A stretch of 64,000 nt of DNA from Cohnella lubricantis. Its GTDB lineage: Bacteria; Bacillota; Bacilli; Paenibacillales; Paenibacillaceae. Below, in pieces: positions 17,347 through 25,748 of the stretch (position 1 is its first letter; every line of letters begins with the position of its first letter). Both the position numbers and the translations under genes were made by a program. Below the pieces are notes generated by a model that worked only from the letters and a program-made list of their open reading frames with translations, ran no database searches and was not told the DNA's origin. The stretch spans positions 1 through 64,000 of the forward strand of contig NZ_JACJVN010000065.1 of the NCBI RefSeq assembly GCF_014212015.1. The letters are read 5' to 3'.

Positions 17347-18114
17347 ATGGAGACCGTTAGAAAACATTTTCTCAGCGACATGAGTGTTATGCTCGGACGT
17401 TCCATGCGCCATGTGTTCCGCAGCATGGATACGATCATCACGGTCTGCGTGACGCCGATCGCGATGATGCTGCTGTTCGTCTATGTGCTCGGCGGCGCCA
17501 TCCAAGCCGGCACGGATAACTATGTGAACTACCTGCTGCCCGGCATCCTGCTGATTGCGATTGCGAGCGGTATCTCCTATACAGCTTACCGCCTGTTCTT
17601 GGATAAGCAGCGGGGCATCATTGAACGGTTCCACTCGATGCCGATCGCGCGCTCCGCCGTGTTGTGGGGGCATGTGCTGACCTCGGTGGTATCCAACGTC
17701 ATCTCTCTCGTCGTCATCATTGCCGCAGCGCTCATTATGGGATTCCGCTCATCTGTGGGCATGCTGCCTTGGCTTGCCGTAGCCGGCATCCTCCTCCTGT
17801 TCATGCTGGCCTTGACCTGGGTCGCGGCGATCGCCGGACTGTCCGCCAAGTCGGTGGAAGGCGCAAGCGCGTTCTCCTATCCCCTCATCTTCCTCCCGTT
17901 CATCAGCTCGGCCTTCGTGCCGACCGATTCGATGCCCAAAGTCGTTCGCGCGTTCGCCGAGAACCAGCCGGTCACCTCGATTGTCGAATCCATCCGCGCG
18001 CTGTTGGCGGGTCAACCTGTAGGTAATGACATTTGGGTCGCGCTTGCGTGGTGCGTCGGCATTATGCTCGTGGCTTATCTCTTCGCGATGCGCGCGTACA
18101 AAAGGAGCAGCTAA
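17347..18114 (+). CDS. ABC-2 type exporter permease (DrrB-like)
   Basis: This 255-residue membrane protein with about six segments is partner of the ATPase just upstream. The N-terminal amphipathic part MLGRSMRHVFRSMDTIITV and the conserved RGIIERFHSMPI loop are typical of ABC-2 permeases of the drug-resistance type. It ends in TAATG, sharing one base with the next start, so the phosphotransferase gene downstream is probably in the same transcript. Confidence 0.88.
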   Translation: METVRKHFLSDMSVMLGRSMRHVFRSMDTIITVCVTPIAMMLLFVYVLGGAIQAGTDNYVNYLLPGILLIAIASGISYTAYRLFLDKQRGIIERFHSMPIARSAVLWGHVLTSVVSNVISLVVIIAAALIMGFRSSVGMLPWLAVAGILLLFMLALTWVAAIAGLSAKSVEGASAFSYPLIFLPFISSAFVPTDSMPKVVRAFAENQPVTSIVESIRALLAGQPVGNDIWVALAWCVGIMLVAYLFAMRAYKRSS

Positions 18115-18986
18115 TGAGTAAGAAGATGCATGTCGATGAGATGGAAATTGACGAGGCGCTCGTGCGCGGTCTGCTTGTCGCCCAGTTTCCCCGCTGGGCA
18201 GAGCTGCCCCTGCGGCGGATCGAGCCGGCGGGCACAGTGAACGCCATCTTCCGGCTGGGCGACGAATATTCCGTTCGGCTCGCGCGGCGGGAGGGGCCAA
18301 CGAGACCAGGCAGTCGAGAGTTGATTTGGCTGCCCAAGATTGCGCCGTTGGTCCCACTTGAGACACCTGTCCCTATCGCTCAAGGGCAGCCGAATCACGA
18401 ATATCCGTGGTATTGGGAGATCCATACGTGGGTTGAGGGCGAGACGGTACCGATCGAGGAGATCGACGCCGTTCAGGCAGCGCGCGATCTAGCCGCGTTC
18501 GTTGCAGTGCTGCAACAACTCGATTCATCGGGCGGGCCGCTGGGACGCGGCATTCCTCTAGCTGAGCGGGATGAGGAGTTCCGATATTGGCTGGCGCGGT
18601 TCGATGGCGATTGTGCGGCGGTGTCTGCTGCGTGGGAGGCGGCGCTTGCTGCGCCACCGTGGAACGGCCCGCCGGTGTGGCATCACGGCGACCTCGACGT
18701 GCGTAACTGGCTTGTGCGCAATAAACGCATCACCGGTGTGATCGATTGGGGTACAATGGGCATTGGCGATCCTGCATGCGATGTCATGGTCGCATGGAAG
18801 TTACACTCGCCGGCGGCCCGCGATGCGTTCCGCGAATGTCTTCCAACGGACGACGCAACGTGGGCAAGAGCCCGTGGCTGGGTCGTATCTCAGGCGGTAG
18901 CCGCGCTGGCTTACTACACGTCGGACAACAATCCAGTTCTGTACCATGAGGCGAAGTTATGGCTCGACCTAGCACTGTCAGAATGA
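18114..18986 (+). CDS. APH-fold phosphotransferase (aminoglycoside phosphotransferase family)
   Basis: This 290-residue protein kinase-fold enzyme has the catalytic loop HGDLDVRNWL and the metal-binding VIDWGTMGIGDPACD. The N-lobe includes EYSVRLARREG with a likely ATP-contacting lysine replaced by arginine. The family phosphorylates aminoglycosides or other small alcohols; the substrate is not predictable. AAAGGAG stands 7 bp upstream of the ATG, and the TAATG junction couples it to the exporter genes. A paralogue with the same layout lies 3.5 kb downstream (21608-22495). Confidence 0.8.
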   Translation: MSKKMHVDEMEIDEALVRGLLVAQFPRWAELPLRRIEPAGTVNAIFRLGDEYSVRLARREGPTRPGSRELIWLPKIAPLVPLETPVPIAQGQPNHEYPWYWEIHTWVEGETVPIEEIDAVQAARDLAAFVAVLQQLDSSGGPLGRGIPLAERDEEFRYWLARFDGDCAAVSAAWEAALAAPPWNGPPVWHHGDLDVRNWLVRNKRITGVIDWGTMGIGDPACDVMVAWKLHSPAARDAFRECLPTDDATWARARGWVVSQAVAALAYYTSDNNPVLYHEAKLWLDLALSE

Positions 18987-19335
18987 GACGACGGCAGACT
19001 ACCTTTTCTACGGGGTCGATGTGTTTAAGCCTGTCCGGCTGCTCTCCGGCGGAGAATGGACTCGTCTGAGGCTGGCGCTGCTCGTGCATCGGAAGCCGAA
19101 CCTGCTCATTCTGGACGAACCGACGAACCATATGGATATCGCGTCGAGGGAGGCTCTCGAGGAAGCGTTGGAGGATTAACCGGGGACGATTCTTCTGGTG
19201 ACGCACGATCGGTATCTCATGAACCGCCTGGCGCAGAAGATTTGGGAGTTGGATCATGGCCATCTCACCGTCTACCTAGGCGGATTTGATGAATATAAGG
19301 CGGAGAGCCGGCGAAGGAAAGCTCAGGATAAATGA
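18987..19335 (+). pseudogene. ABC-F ATPase remnant with in-frame stop
   Basis: Immediately after the phosphotransferase stop, one frame reads YLFYGVDVFKPVRLLSGGE, then LLILDEPTNHMDIASREALEEALED. A TAA follows (19177-19179) where the family has tyrosine (EDYPGTILLVTHDRY), and the frame continues PGTILLVTHDRYLMNRLAQ to a TGA at 19333. This is the C-terminal third of an ABC-F protein (ribosome protection or translation factor type). The first two thirds are absent and a nonsense mutation is present, so it is a decayed fragment probably left by recombination. Confidence 0.88.
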
Positions 19336-19340
19336 CAATC

Positions 19341-19372
19341 AAATGGCACCCTGCCGGGGTGCCATTTGGCTT
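19341..19372 (+). terminator. terminator after the ABC-F remnant
   Basis: AAATGGCACCC pairs with GGGTGCCATTT over a 5-nt loop, followed by GGCTTTGG. The U-tract is poor. Confidence 0.6.
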
Positions 19373-19392
19373 TGGCAATAGGGTTGAAAATA

Positions 19393-19417
19393 TTGTAAAG
19401 CCCGCATGCGTTATGAT
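19393..19417 (+). promoter_or_regulatory. promoter of the RHH/clamp genes
   Basis: TTGTAA (19393-19398) lies upstream of two overlapping TATGAT motifs (19412-19417 and 19417-19422). The second gives an 18-bp spacing. Confidence 0.5.
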
Positions 19418-19477
19418 ATGATTAATTTGAACGATATTGAATAAAGTAACCTAAATCAAAATAAGGGACTGAGCAAA

Positions 19478-19714
19478 TTGAACAATCATAAGGTCAAGGT
19501 TGATGTCTCTAATAAGGAGGGGCAGCTAGGCTTTGTATTTACGAGAGGCGGTCTTCGCGAAGGGGCGGGTAGAAAGAGTATCGGCGTGACAAAGAAAGTA
19601 TCCTTAACCCTAACGGAGGAGATGTGGGGGAAGATAGAAAGCTGCTGTGCGGACAATCAACTCTCTCGATCGGAGGTTATTCGTAACGCGCTTGAGTCTT
19701 ACTATTCCAAATAA
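19478..19714 (+). CDS. small ribbon-helix-helix (CopG-like) DNA-binding protein
   Basis: This 78-residue protein has a basic stretch GGLREGAGRKSIGVTKK, a strand KVSLTLTEEMW and two helices ending LSRSEVIRNALESYY. This is the ribbon-helix-helix pattern of CopG/Arc-type regulators. It starts at TTG 9-10 bp after AAGGGA. The adjacent gene, 17 bp on, encodes a truncated sliding clamp, which it may regulate. Base composition here is visibly richer in A+T than in neighbours. The alternative is an antitoxin without a toxin, but no toxin-like gene is adjacent. Confidence 0.7.
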   Translation: MNNHKVKVDVSNKEGQLGFVFTRGGLREGAGRKSIGVTKKVSLTLTEEMWGKIESCCADNQLSRSEVIRNALESYYSK

Positions 19715-19730
19715 TCCAGTTCGAGGTTAG

Positions 19731-20657
19731 GTGACAGGGGCTGTCGTTATACCATCACGTTATTTTCACGACGTTATTCGCAAACTTAGTGATGAGATAA
19801 TTGTACTTGAACTGATAGAGCCGTTCATTCTGAATGTGAGGTCAGGCCATTCTCAAATACGCTTATGCGGGATGGATTCAACCGAATTTCCGTCTATTCA
19901 TAGCGGAGATCCTGCTTGGTCCAAGAAACTGCAAATGAACAATGGCTTGTTTAGATCAGCAATTAAACAGGCGGCGACAGCGGCATCAACATCTGAGACT
20001 AGACCCGTATTAACGGGAATCCTCTGCGAGTGCGATAACGACGCACTAACCCTGGCCGCCACTGACGGAGTCCGCCTTGCTTCCCGAACTTTGCATATTG
20101 AAAATAACTCACACGCAGAATTTCAGGCCGTTATTCCAGCCAAAAATCTTTATGAAGTGTCAAAGCTATTAAGCAATGATGATGATACGACTGAGATCGA
20201 AGTGAGCGATAACCGAGTCAGATTTACAACAGACGGGCTCATCGTCGAGTCCGCGCTTCTTGAAGGCACTTATCCGTCCGTTAAGAATTTAATTCCACCA
20301 TCTTACTTGTGCGAGATCCAGGTTGATAAAGACCGTCTGTTGACAGCGGTTGAATGCGTAACGGTATTGGCCAGCGAAAGGATTATTAGGTTAGAAGCCG
20401 GAGCAACTAAATTAAAGCTATTATCTAGAACGGCGGAAGTCGGGGATATGGAGAATGAAGTTCCTTTAATGGGAATGAGCGGGGAAGAATTCATCCTATC
20501 TCTGAACGGGAAGTATCTTATCGATATCCTTCGCAACAGTGATTGCCCGAATGTTCGAATTAGATATGCAGGGAGAACGAATCCCATTGTCGTGCTTCCG
20601 AATGATTCGCTCATGTCTGCTCTGTTCTTGATAACTCCAGTGCGGACGCGTGATTGA
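19731..20657 (+). CDS. DnaN-like sliding clamp lacking the first ~70 residues
   Basis: This 308-residue homologue of the DNA polymerase III beta clamp aligns with DnaN from about residue 73 on: AVVIPSRYFHDVIRKL, then ASTSETRPVLTGIL, LAATDGVRLASR, AVIPAKNLYEVSKLL and the C-terminal LFLITPVRTRD. Normal DnaN is near 378 residues, so the first half of domain I is missing while domains II and III, including the peptide-binding pocket, are kept. A GTG with GAGG 4 bp upstream can start it. It may be a decayed second dnaN or a functional variant; loss of domain I should hinder ring formation. The chromosomal dnaN should lie elsewhere. Confidence 0.8.
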   Translation: MTGAVVIPSRYFHDVIRKLSDEIIVLELIEPFILNVRSGHSQIRLCGMDSTEFPSIHSGDPAWSKKLQMNNGLFRSAIKQAATAASTSETRPVLTGILCECDNDALTLAATDGVRLASRTLHIENNSHAEFQAVIPAKNLYEVSKLLSNDDDTTEIEVSDNRVRFTTDGLIVESALLEGTYPSVKNLIPPSYLCEIQVDKDRLLTAVECVTVLASERIIRLEAGATKLKLLSRTAEVGDMENEVPLMGMSGEEFILSLNGKYLIDILRNSDCPNVRIRYAGRTNPIVVLPNDSLMSALFLITPVRTRD

Positions 20658-20717
20658 TATACCCAGACCAACTTTAAAGGCTAGAAATACACCATCGTAA
20701 TGAGAGGGTGAGGCATT

Positions 20718-21518
20718 GTGACTCAAGAAGAAGTGTTGGCAGGAGGCAATGTTAATCACATTGTCCGTAAGGAAAATACGGTTCTCCGTCCCACTGGTTA
20801 TTGGAGTCCGAGTGTTCATGAGTTGCTTCAACATCTAGAGAAGCAAGGCTTTGAGGGGGCGCCGAGATATCTCGGGATCGACGACTCTGATCGTGAGATC
20901 ATAACCTTCATCTCGGGGGAAGTCCCAGGCAATAAGTACCCTGAACTTGAACCTTATATGTGGTCGGATGAGACGCTCGTTGGTTTAGCGCGTCTACTAC
21001 GCCGCTTCCATGATGCGACGGAAGGCTCAACTCTCATGACGCTAGGCAAATGGCAGCTGAGCTATGCCGATGATCGCGAGTACGAAGTGATCTGTCATAA
21101 TGACGCTGCGTTGTACAATGTGGTCTTTCAACAGGGGACTCCTGTGGCGTTGATTGATTTTGACATGGCTGGACCCGGTCCGCGCATGTGGGACATTGCC
21201 TATTCCCTCTATACATCGGTTCCGCTTGCGAGCTTCTCGCCGGACCATTCTTCGGGGAGAACGGCAGAATATCAGTCGGACTTGCATGCTGCCGAGCGCC
21301 GCCGGCGTATTCGATTATTCTTTGAATCGTATGGAAATGCTGCTCCCGCTGAACTGTGTCAGTGGATTATCCAACGATTGACTGTCTTGTGCGATACGTT
21401 AAGAAACGGCGCTGCCGAAGGAAATCCAGCTTTTCAAAAAATGGTCGATGATGGACACCTGGCGCACTATGAGAGTGAGATTCGATTTGTAACAGATCAT
21501 TTCAAAGAGTGGATATAG
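20718..21518 (+). CDS. APH/choline kinase-fold phosphotransferase
   Basis: This 266-residue enzyme has catalytic loop ICHNDAALYNVVF (H-x-D-x4-N) and metal motif LIDFDMAGPGPRMWDIAY. It belongs to the APH superfamily but to a different branch from the two flanking paralogues. The substrate is unknown; aminoglycosides or other small alcohols are options. It starts at GTG with AGAGGGTGAGG upstream. It lies in the A+T-richer segment with the clamp-like gene. Confidence 0.8.
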   Translation: MTQEEVLAGGNVNHIVRKENTVLRPTGYWSPSVHELLQHLEKQGFEGAPRYLGIDDSDREIITFISGEVPGNKYPELEPYMWSDETLVGLARLLRRFHDATEGSTLMTLGKWQLSYADDREYEVICHNDAALYNVVFQQGTPVALIDFDMAGPGPRMWDIAYSLYTSVPLASFSPDHSSGRTAEYQSDLHAAERRRRIRLFFESYGNAAPAELCQWIIQRLTVLCDTLRNGAAEGNPAFQKMVDDGHLAHYESEIRFVTDHFKEWI

Positions 21519-21607
21519 AATATCGGACTTTACGAAAACCGTTCTGACGAACAAGGTGTGTTGGTAATGGATCGCGAATATGATATAAATGCGGAGGGAA
21601 GAATGAA

Positions 21608-22495
21608 ATGACATTCAGTCACCACCAAATAAATACTGATTTAGTACAAAGCTTAATCAGAAAGCAATTTCCTCAATGGGCAGACCTGCCTATCAAACCG
21701 GTTGAGAAAGGCGGGTATGACAACTTCACCTTTCATCTGGGCGAGGAAATGAGCGTGAGGCTGCCAAGAGACGAAGGCCACGCTCCGCAGGTTGAGAAGG
21801 AAGCGCGATGGCTCCCCCTGCTAAGACCCCATCTATCACTCCCTATTCCTGTCCCACTGGCGAAAGGTGTTCCGGACGAAAACTATCCATTTCATTGGTC
21901 AGTCAATAAGTGGATTGACGGCGACACCGCAAGACATGACAATATCTCGGATCTGAATGAATTTGCCGTTGATCTTGCTAGGTTTTTGAAGGAGCTTCAA
22001 TCCATCGACGCATCCAACGGCCCATTAGGCGGAGACCATAACTATTTTAGAGGCCGTCCTCTTACGATGTACAAATTCAATCAGTGGACGATGGACGCTC
22101 TGGATGAACTGGCAGGAGCAATCGATACCGAGAAGTGTCTGGCCATATGGCGTCGAGCACAAGCGACGGAATGGACCAAGCCGCCAGTCTGGATTCACGG
22201 GGACATTAATCCTGGCAATCTTCTTGTAACTGACGGCAAACTATCAAGCGTGATAGATTTTGGCGTTATGGCGGTTGGCGACCCTGCAGCAGAATTGACC
22301 ATGGCATGGACCTTCTTTGATGACGAGAGCAGGAAGGTATTTCTTCAGTCAGCAGGTTTCGATACGGATACAGAAGACCGGGCAAGAGGATGGGCGTTAT
22401 GGAAAGCGCTAACCACATGCGTATGGGAAGAAGACAAGGAATCTACCGCTGTAAGAGAAGCGAGGAAGGTCATCGATATTTTATTGAAGGAATAG
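21608..22495 (+). CDS. APH-fold phosphotransferase, paralogue of 18114-18986
   Basis: This 295-residue enzyme has the same architecture as the first phosphotransferase: NTDLVQSLIRKQFPQWADLPIKPVE near the start, IHGDINPGNLL as the catalytic loop and VIDFGVMAVGDPAAEL as the metal motif. GGAGGGAAGA precedes the ATG. Substrate is unknown. Similar N-termini (about residues 12-35) in both proteins point to a duplication or to two members of one subfamily acquired together. Confidence 0.82.
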   Translation: MTFSHHQINTDLVQSLIRKQFPQWADLPIKPVEKGGYDNFTFHLGEEMSVRLPRDEGHAPQVEKEARWLPLLRPHLSLPIPVPLAKGVPDENYPFHWSVNKWIDGDTARHDNISDLNEFAVDLARFLKELQSIDASNGPLGGDHNYFRGRPLTMYKFNQWTMDALDELAGAIDTEKCLAIWRRAQATEWTKPPVWIHGDINPGNLLVTDGKLSSVIDFGVMAVGDPAAELTMAWTFFDDESRKVFLQSAGFDTDTEDRARGWALWKALTTCVWEEDKESTAVREARKVIDILLKE

Positions 22496-22577
22496 CAAGA
22501 ACAAGTTTCCTGTTGAAAATGATTTTCCGAGGACAGCTGTTGAGGAGCAAAGTCAAGCTTTGCGGTAATCAGCTATA

Positions 22578-22614
22578 AGAGCCCGACAGGCGCGAAGCCT
22601 GCCGGGCTCTCTTT
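22578..22614. terminator. bidirectional terminator
   Basis: AGAGCCCGACAGGC pairs with GCCTGCCGGGCTCT (one mismatch) over a 5-nt loop, then CTTT. It sits between convergent genes and can serve both. Confidence 0.85.
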
Positions 22615-22620
22615 GACTTG

Positions 22621-24666
22621 TTAGATCTGAGCCGTCCGAATCCAGACGCTCATCTCGCCGGGCTCGCGGTTGCCCCACAGATAGTACGGCACCGCCGTCA
22701 GCCGCGTCGGCTTGGCGAGAGGGCGATACGGCGCGTACGGCGTGCCGTATCCATCGCCAGCGCTGTCCGGCCAAGCCTCAAGGTCAACCGTCGTGCCGTC
22801 CAGCTCAATGACAACGCAGCCGCCTAGCAGCTCTTCGTCGTATCGCTCGCTCGGAGCCGCGCCAACGTTCACTGCCGCCGAAGCGAGCGGCGCGAAGTTG
22901 TCCGCCTCCTCGAGGCAGTACACGAGCGGCCCGCGCTGAATGGCGACCTTGCCGGCGTCGGCGCGAATCTCCGGCCGCGCGGCGATCAGCTTCGTCTCGA
23001 GCGGCAGCTCCCACTCCGCCTCGTCGCCGTCCGTCCATGTCCGCTCTACGAGGGCGTAGCCGTTCTCGAGGCGGTAATCGACCGGCAGGCCGTTAACGCG
23101 GAGCGCCGGCTGCCCGCTCTGGAACCAGCCCGGCACGCGCAGAGCCAGCGTGAACGCCGCCGTTGCCTGGCCGCCGTTAGCGCCGGCTGCGCTTGAGGTT
23201 GCTGCTTGGCCGCCGCCAGCGGCCAGTGACACCTTGAAGCAGACGCGGCCGTCCCACGGCAGCTTCGACTGCTGCGTCAGCCCAACCTTGGCGCCGCCCG
23301 CCAGTTCAAATTCCGCTTCACTGCCGATGTATAGGTGCACATAGATCCGGCTGTCCGCCGGCGATGCGCCATAGATGTACTCATCCAGCGAGCTGAGCAG
23401 CCGAGCTACGTTCGGCGGGCAGCAGGAGCAGCCGAACCACTTCTGCCGGACCGGCTTGACATGGCGTCTACCCGGATTCTTTTCGCTCGCCTCCGGCCAT
23501 ACCTCCAGCGGGTTCACATAGAAGAAGTGCTTGCCGTCCTTGGACATGCTGCCCAGCACGTTGTTGTACAGCGCCCGTTCCATCACGTCGGCGTATTCGC
23601 TCTTCGCTTCAAGCTGCAGCATCCGCCGCGCGAAGAAGATGAGGCCGATCGAAGCGCACGTCTCCGCGTAGACCGTATCGTTCGGCAGATCGTAGTCGAA
23701 CGAGAACGCCTCCCCGTGGTGCGTCGAGCCGATGCCGCCCGTAATGTACAGCTGCTTGCGCGCAATATTGCTCCACAGCCGCTCGCAAGCCGCGCGCAGC
23801 TCGGCGTCGCCGGTCAGCCGCGCCAGGTCGGCCATCGCCGTGTACATGTAGACGGCGCGCACCGCGTGTCCGACCGCAACGGACTGCTCACGGACGGGGA
23901 GGTGAGCCTGGTGATACGCGAGATTCGGTGAAGGCGTCGTTCCTTGCGACCAATGGCTCGTTCGTCCGCGCCGTTCCCACTCCTCCACGAAGTAGCTCGG
24001 CTGGCGCCCCCGCTCGTCGATGAAATATTGGCTGAGCTTCAAATACCGATTTTCACCCGTCGTCTCGTACAGCTTCACCAGCGCGAGCTCGATCTCCTGA
24101 TGCCCGCAATACCCCTTCAGCTTCCCCGGCTCCGGTCCGAAGATGCTGTCCATATAATCCGCGAACCTGCAGACGATATCGAGTAGCTTCCGCTTGCCCG
24201 TCCCGTGGTAGTAGGCGACAGCCGCTTCGATCAGATGACCGGCGCAGTACAGCTCATGAGCGTCGACCAGATTGGTCCACCGCTTGTCCGGCTCCTTGAT
24301 CGTGAAGTATGTATTGATGTAGCCGTCGTCCTGCTGCGCCTGCCCGATCAGGTCGATGGCCTCGTCCGCGATCCGCTCGAGCTCCGGGTCCGGATGGCTT
24401 CCAAGCGAATAGCCGACGGCCTCCAGCCACTTCGCCAAGTCGCTGTCTTGGAACACCATGCCCCCGAATTCGCCTTCCTGCAGCCCCGCCGCAATCCGGA
24501 AGTTGCGAATCGCGTAGCTCGGCTCGGCCCCTTCGATGAGATCGTTCAGCGCTTCCCATTGGTACGGAATGACCGTGTTCCTCACGAGCTCCGTATAGCC
24601 GTTCCAGAAGTCGTCGCGGATGCGCACTCGCTGTGTCTTGCGCTCTCCAACCGATGGCGTATTCAT
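22621..24666 (-). CDS. glycoside hydrolase family 127 beta-L-arabinofuranosidase
   Basis: This 681-residue cytoplasmic enzyme (no signal peptide) should release L-arabinose from beta-L-arabinofuranosides such as hydroxyproline-linked arabinan. The zinc site and nucleophile are visible: AETCAS gives the Glu and Cys ligands, and KWFGCSCCPPNVARLL contains the adjacent Cys pair with the nucleophile, as characterised in HypBA1. ATG at 24666 is preferred because GGGGAGATGAGG stands just upstream; an upstream in-frame ATG at 24714 lacks one. It is divergent from an AraC regulator, the likely activator. No transporter is adjacent. Confidence 0.9.
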   Translation of the reverse strand: MNTPSVGERKTQRVRIRDDFWNGYTELVRNTVIPYQWEALNDLIEGAEPSYAIRNFRIAAGLQEGEFGGMVFQDSDLAKWLEAVGYSLGSHPDPELERIADEAIDLIGQAQQDDGYINTYFTIKEPDKRWTNLVDAHELYCAGHLIEAAVAYYHGTGKRKLLDIVCRFADYMDSIFGPEPGKLKGYCGHQEIELALVKLYETTGENRYLKLSQYFIDERGRQPSYFVEEWERRGRTSHWSQGTTPSPNLAYHQAHLPVREQSVAVGHAVRAVYMYTAMADLARLTGDAELRAACERLWSNIARKQLYITGGIGSTHHGEAFSFDYDLPNDTVYAETCASIGLIFFARRMLQLEAKSEYADVMERALYNNVLGSMSKDGKHFFYVNPLEVWPEASEKNPGRRHVKPVRQKWFGCSCCPPNVARLLSSLDEYIYGASPADSRIYVHLYIGSEAEFELAGGAKVGLTQQSKLPWDGRVCFKVSLAAGGGQAATSSAAGANGGQATAAFTLALRVPGWFQSGQPALRVNGLPVDYRLENGYALVERTWTDGDEAEWELPLETKLIAARPEIRADAGKVAIQRGPLVYCLEEADNFAPLASAAVNVGAAPSERYDEELLGGCVVIELDGTTVDLEAWPDSAGDGYGTPYAPYRPLAKPTRLTAVPYYLWGNREPGEMSVWIRTAQI

Positions 24667-24800
24667 GTCCTCATCTCCCCGTGGATTTATCACAAATTGA
24701 CTCCTCACATGCACGAGTATATGCTGGAATGGACAGACGGAATAGGTCGAAATTGAACCTTTTTTCTATAAAATCTCACACTGCGCGGAGGTGCGGGACG

Positions 24801-25667
24801 ATGAGCGGCGAAGGGACTATTGCGCTTCGAACGCCGCCCCTTCCTTACTATTTGGGGAGCGGCATGTCACTCTTTCATCCGGGAGATCAGCATCCGAACC
24901 GAAGGGGGCTCGGCTTCTTCGATCTGCTGCTCGTCGCGAAGGGGACGCTGCATATCGGAGAGAACGGGAAGGAATGGGCGCTTGGCGAAGGGGAGACGCT
25001 CCTGCTTCAGCCCGAAGGCGAGCACTATGCCGTGAAGCCATGCGAGGAAGAGACGGCGTTCTATTGGGTTCACTTCGAGCATGCGGGAATGAGAGAGGGG
25101 AGCGCAGAGGAGGCTATTGCCGTCACGCCTTCCTCCGGCCGGCAGCCGTTCGCGAATCCGCATGCGGTTCGGCTTCCGAAGCGGTCGGTTCTCCGCAACC
25201 CGGCTGCCTCCTTCGGTCTGCTGGAGGAGCTGTTCAACTATTCGGGAGAGAACAGGCAGGCGGCCTTCTGGCGGGAGCAGACGCTCCTGCTTGAGCTGCT
25301 CAGGCAGCTTGAGGAAGGGGCGGCGAATCGGACGGCCTCGCCGTCCTACAAGCTGGCGGCGCAGACGGAAGCCTATCTGAAGCAATATTACCGCTCGGAA
25401 TTGACGAACGAGTCGGTCGCGGAGGCGCTGCACTTCCATCCGAATTACATCGTCCGATGCATGAAGGAGCACTATGGCCGGACGCCGATGGACTACCTTC
25501 AAGCGTACCGGCTGGAGCAGGCGAAGCGGCTGCTGGTGGCGACGGATTGGCCGATCGGCCGGATCGCCGAGGAAGTCGGGTTCCGCTACGCGCCTTATTT
25601 CTCCAGCTGCTTCAAAGCGAACGAGGGTCTGCCGCCATTGCGATTCCGGAAAATGTATCGAACCTAG
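24801..25667 (+). CDS. AraC-family regulator with cupin sensor
   Basis: This 288-residue regulator has an N-terminal cupin domain (GTLHIGENGKEWALGEGETLLLQPEGEHYAVKP) and a C-terminal double helix-turn-helix (NESVAEALHFHPNYIVRCMKEHYGRTPMDYL, then PIGRIAEEVGFRYAPYFSSCFKANEG). The frame is open much further upstream, but GGAGGTG 9 bp before the ATG at 24801 fixes the start. Being divergent from the GH127 gene, it probably activates it in response to a sugar, likely arabinose or an arabinoside. Confidence 0.88.
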   Translation: MSGEGTIALRTPPLPYYLGSGMSLFHPGDQHPNRRGLGFFDLLLVAKGTLHIGENGKEWALGEGETLLLQPEGEHYAVKPCEEETAFYWVHFEHAGMREGSAEEAIAVTPSSGRQPFANPHAVRLPKRSVLRNPAASFGLLEELFNYSGENRQAAFWREQTLLLELLRQLEEGAANRTASPSYKLAAQTEAYLKQYYRSELTNESVAEALHFHPNYIVRCMKEHYGRTPMDYLQAYRLEQAKRLLVATDWPIGRIAEEVGFRYAPYFSSCFKANEGLPPLRFRKMYRT

Positions 25668-25748
25668 GCGCAAGACCGTATAAGACTTTATCGAGATGAG
25701 ATGCCGAGCAACGAAGAAGAGTGCAACAGACACGGGAGGTGCAAGGAG

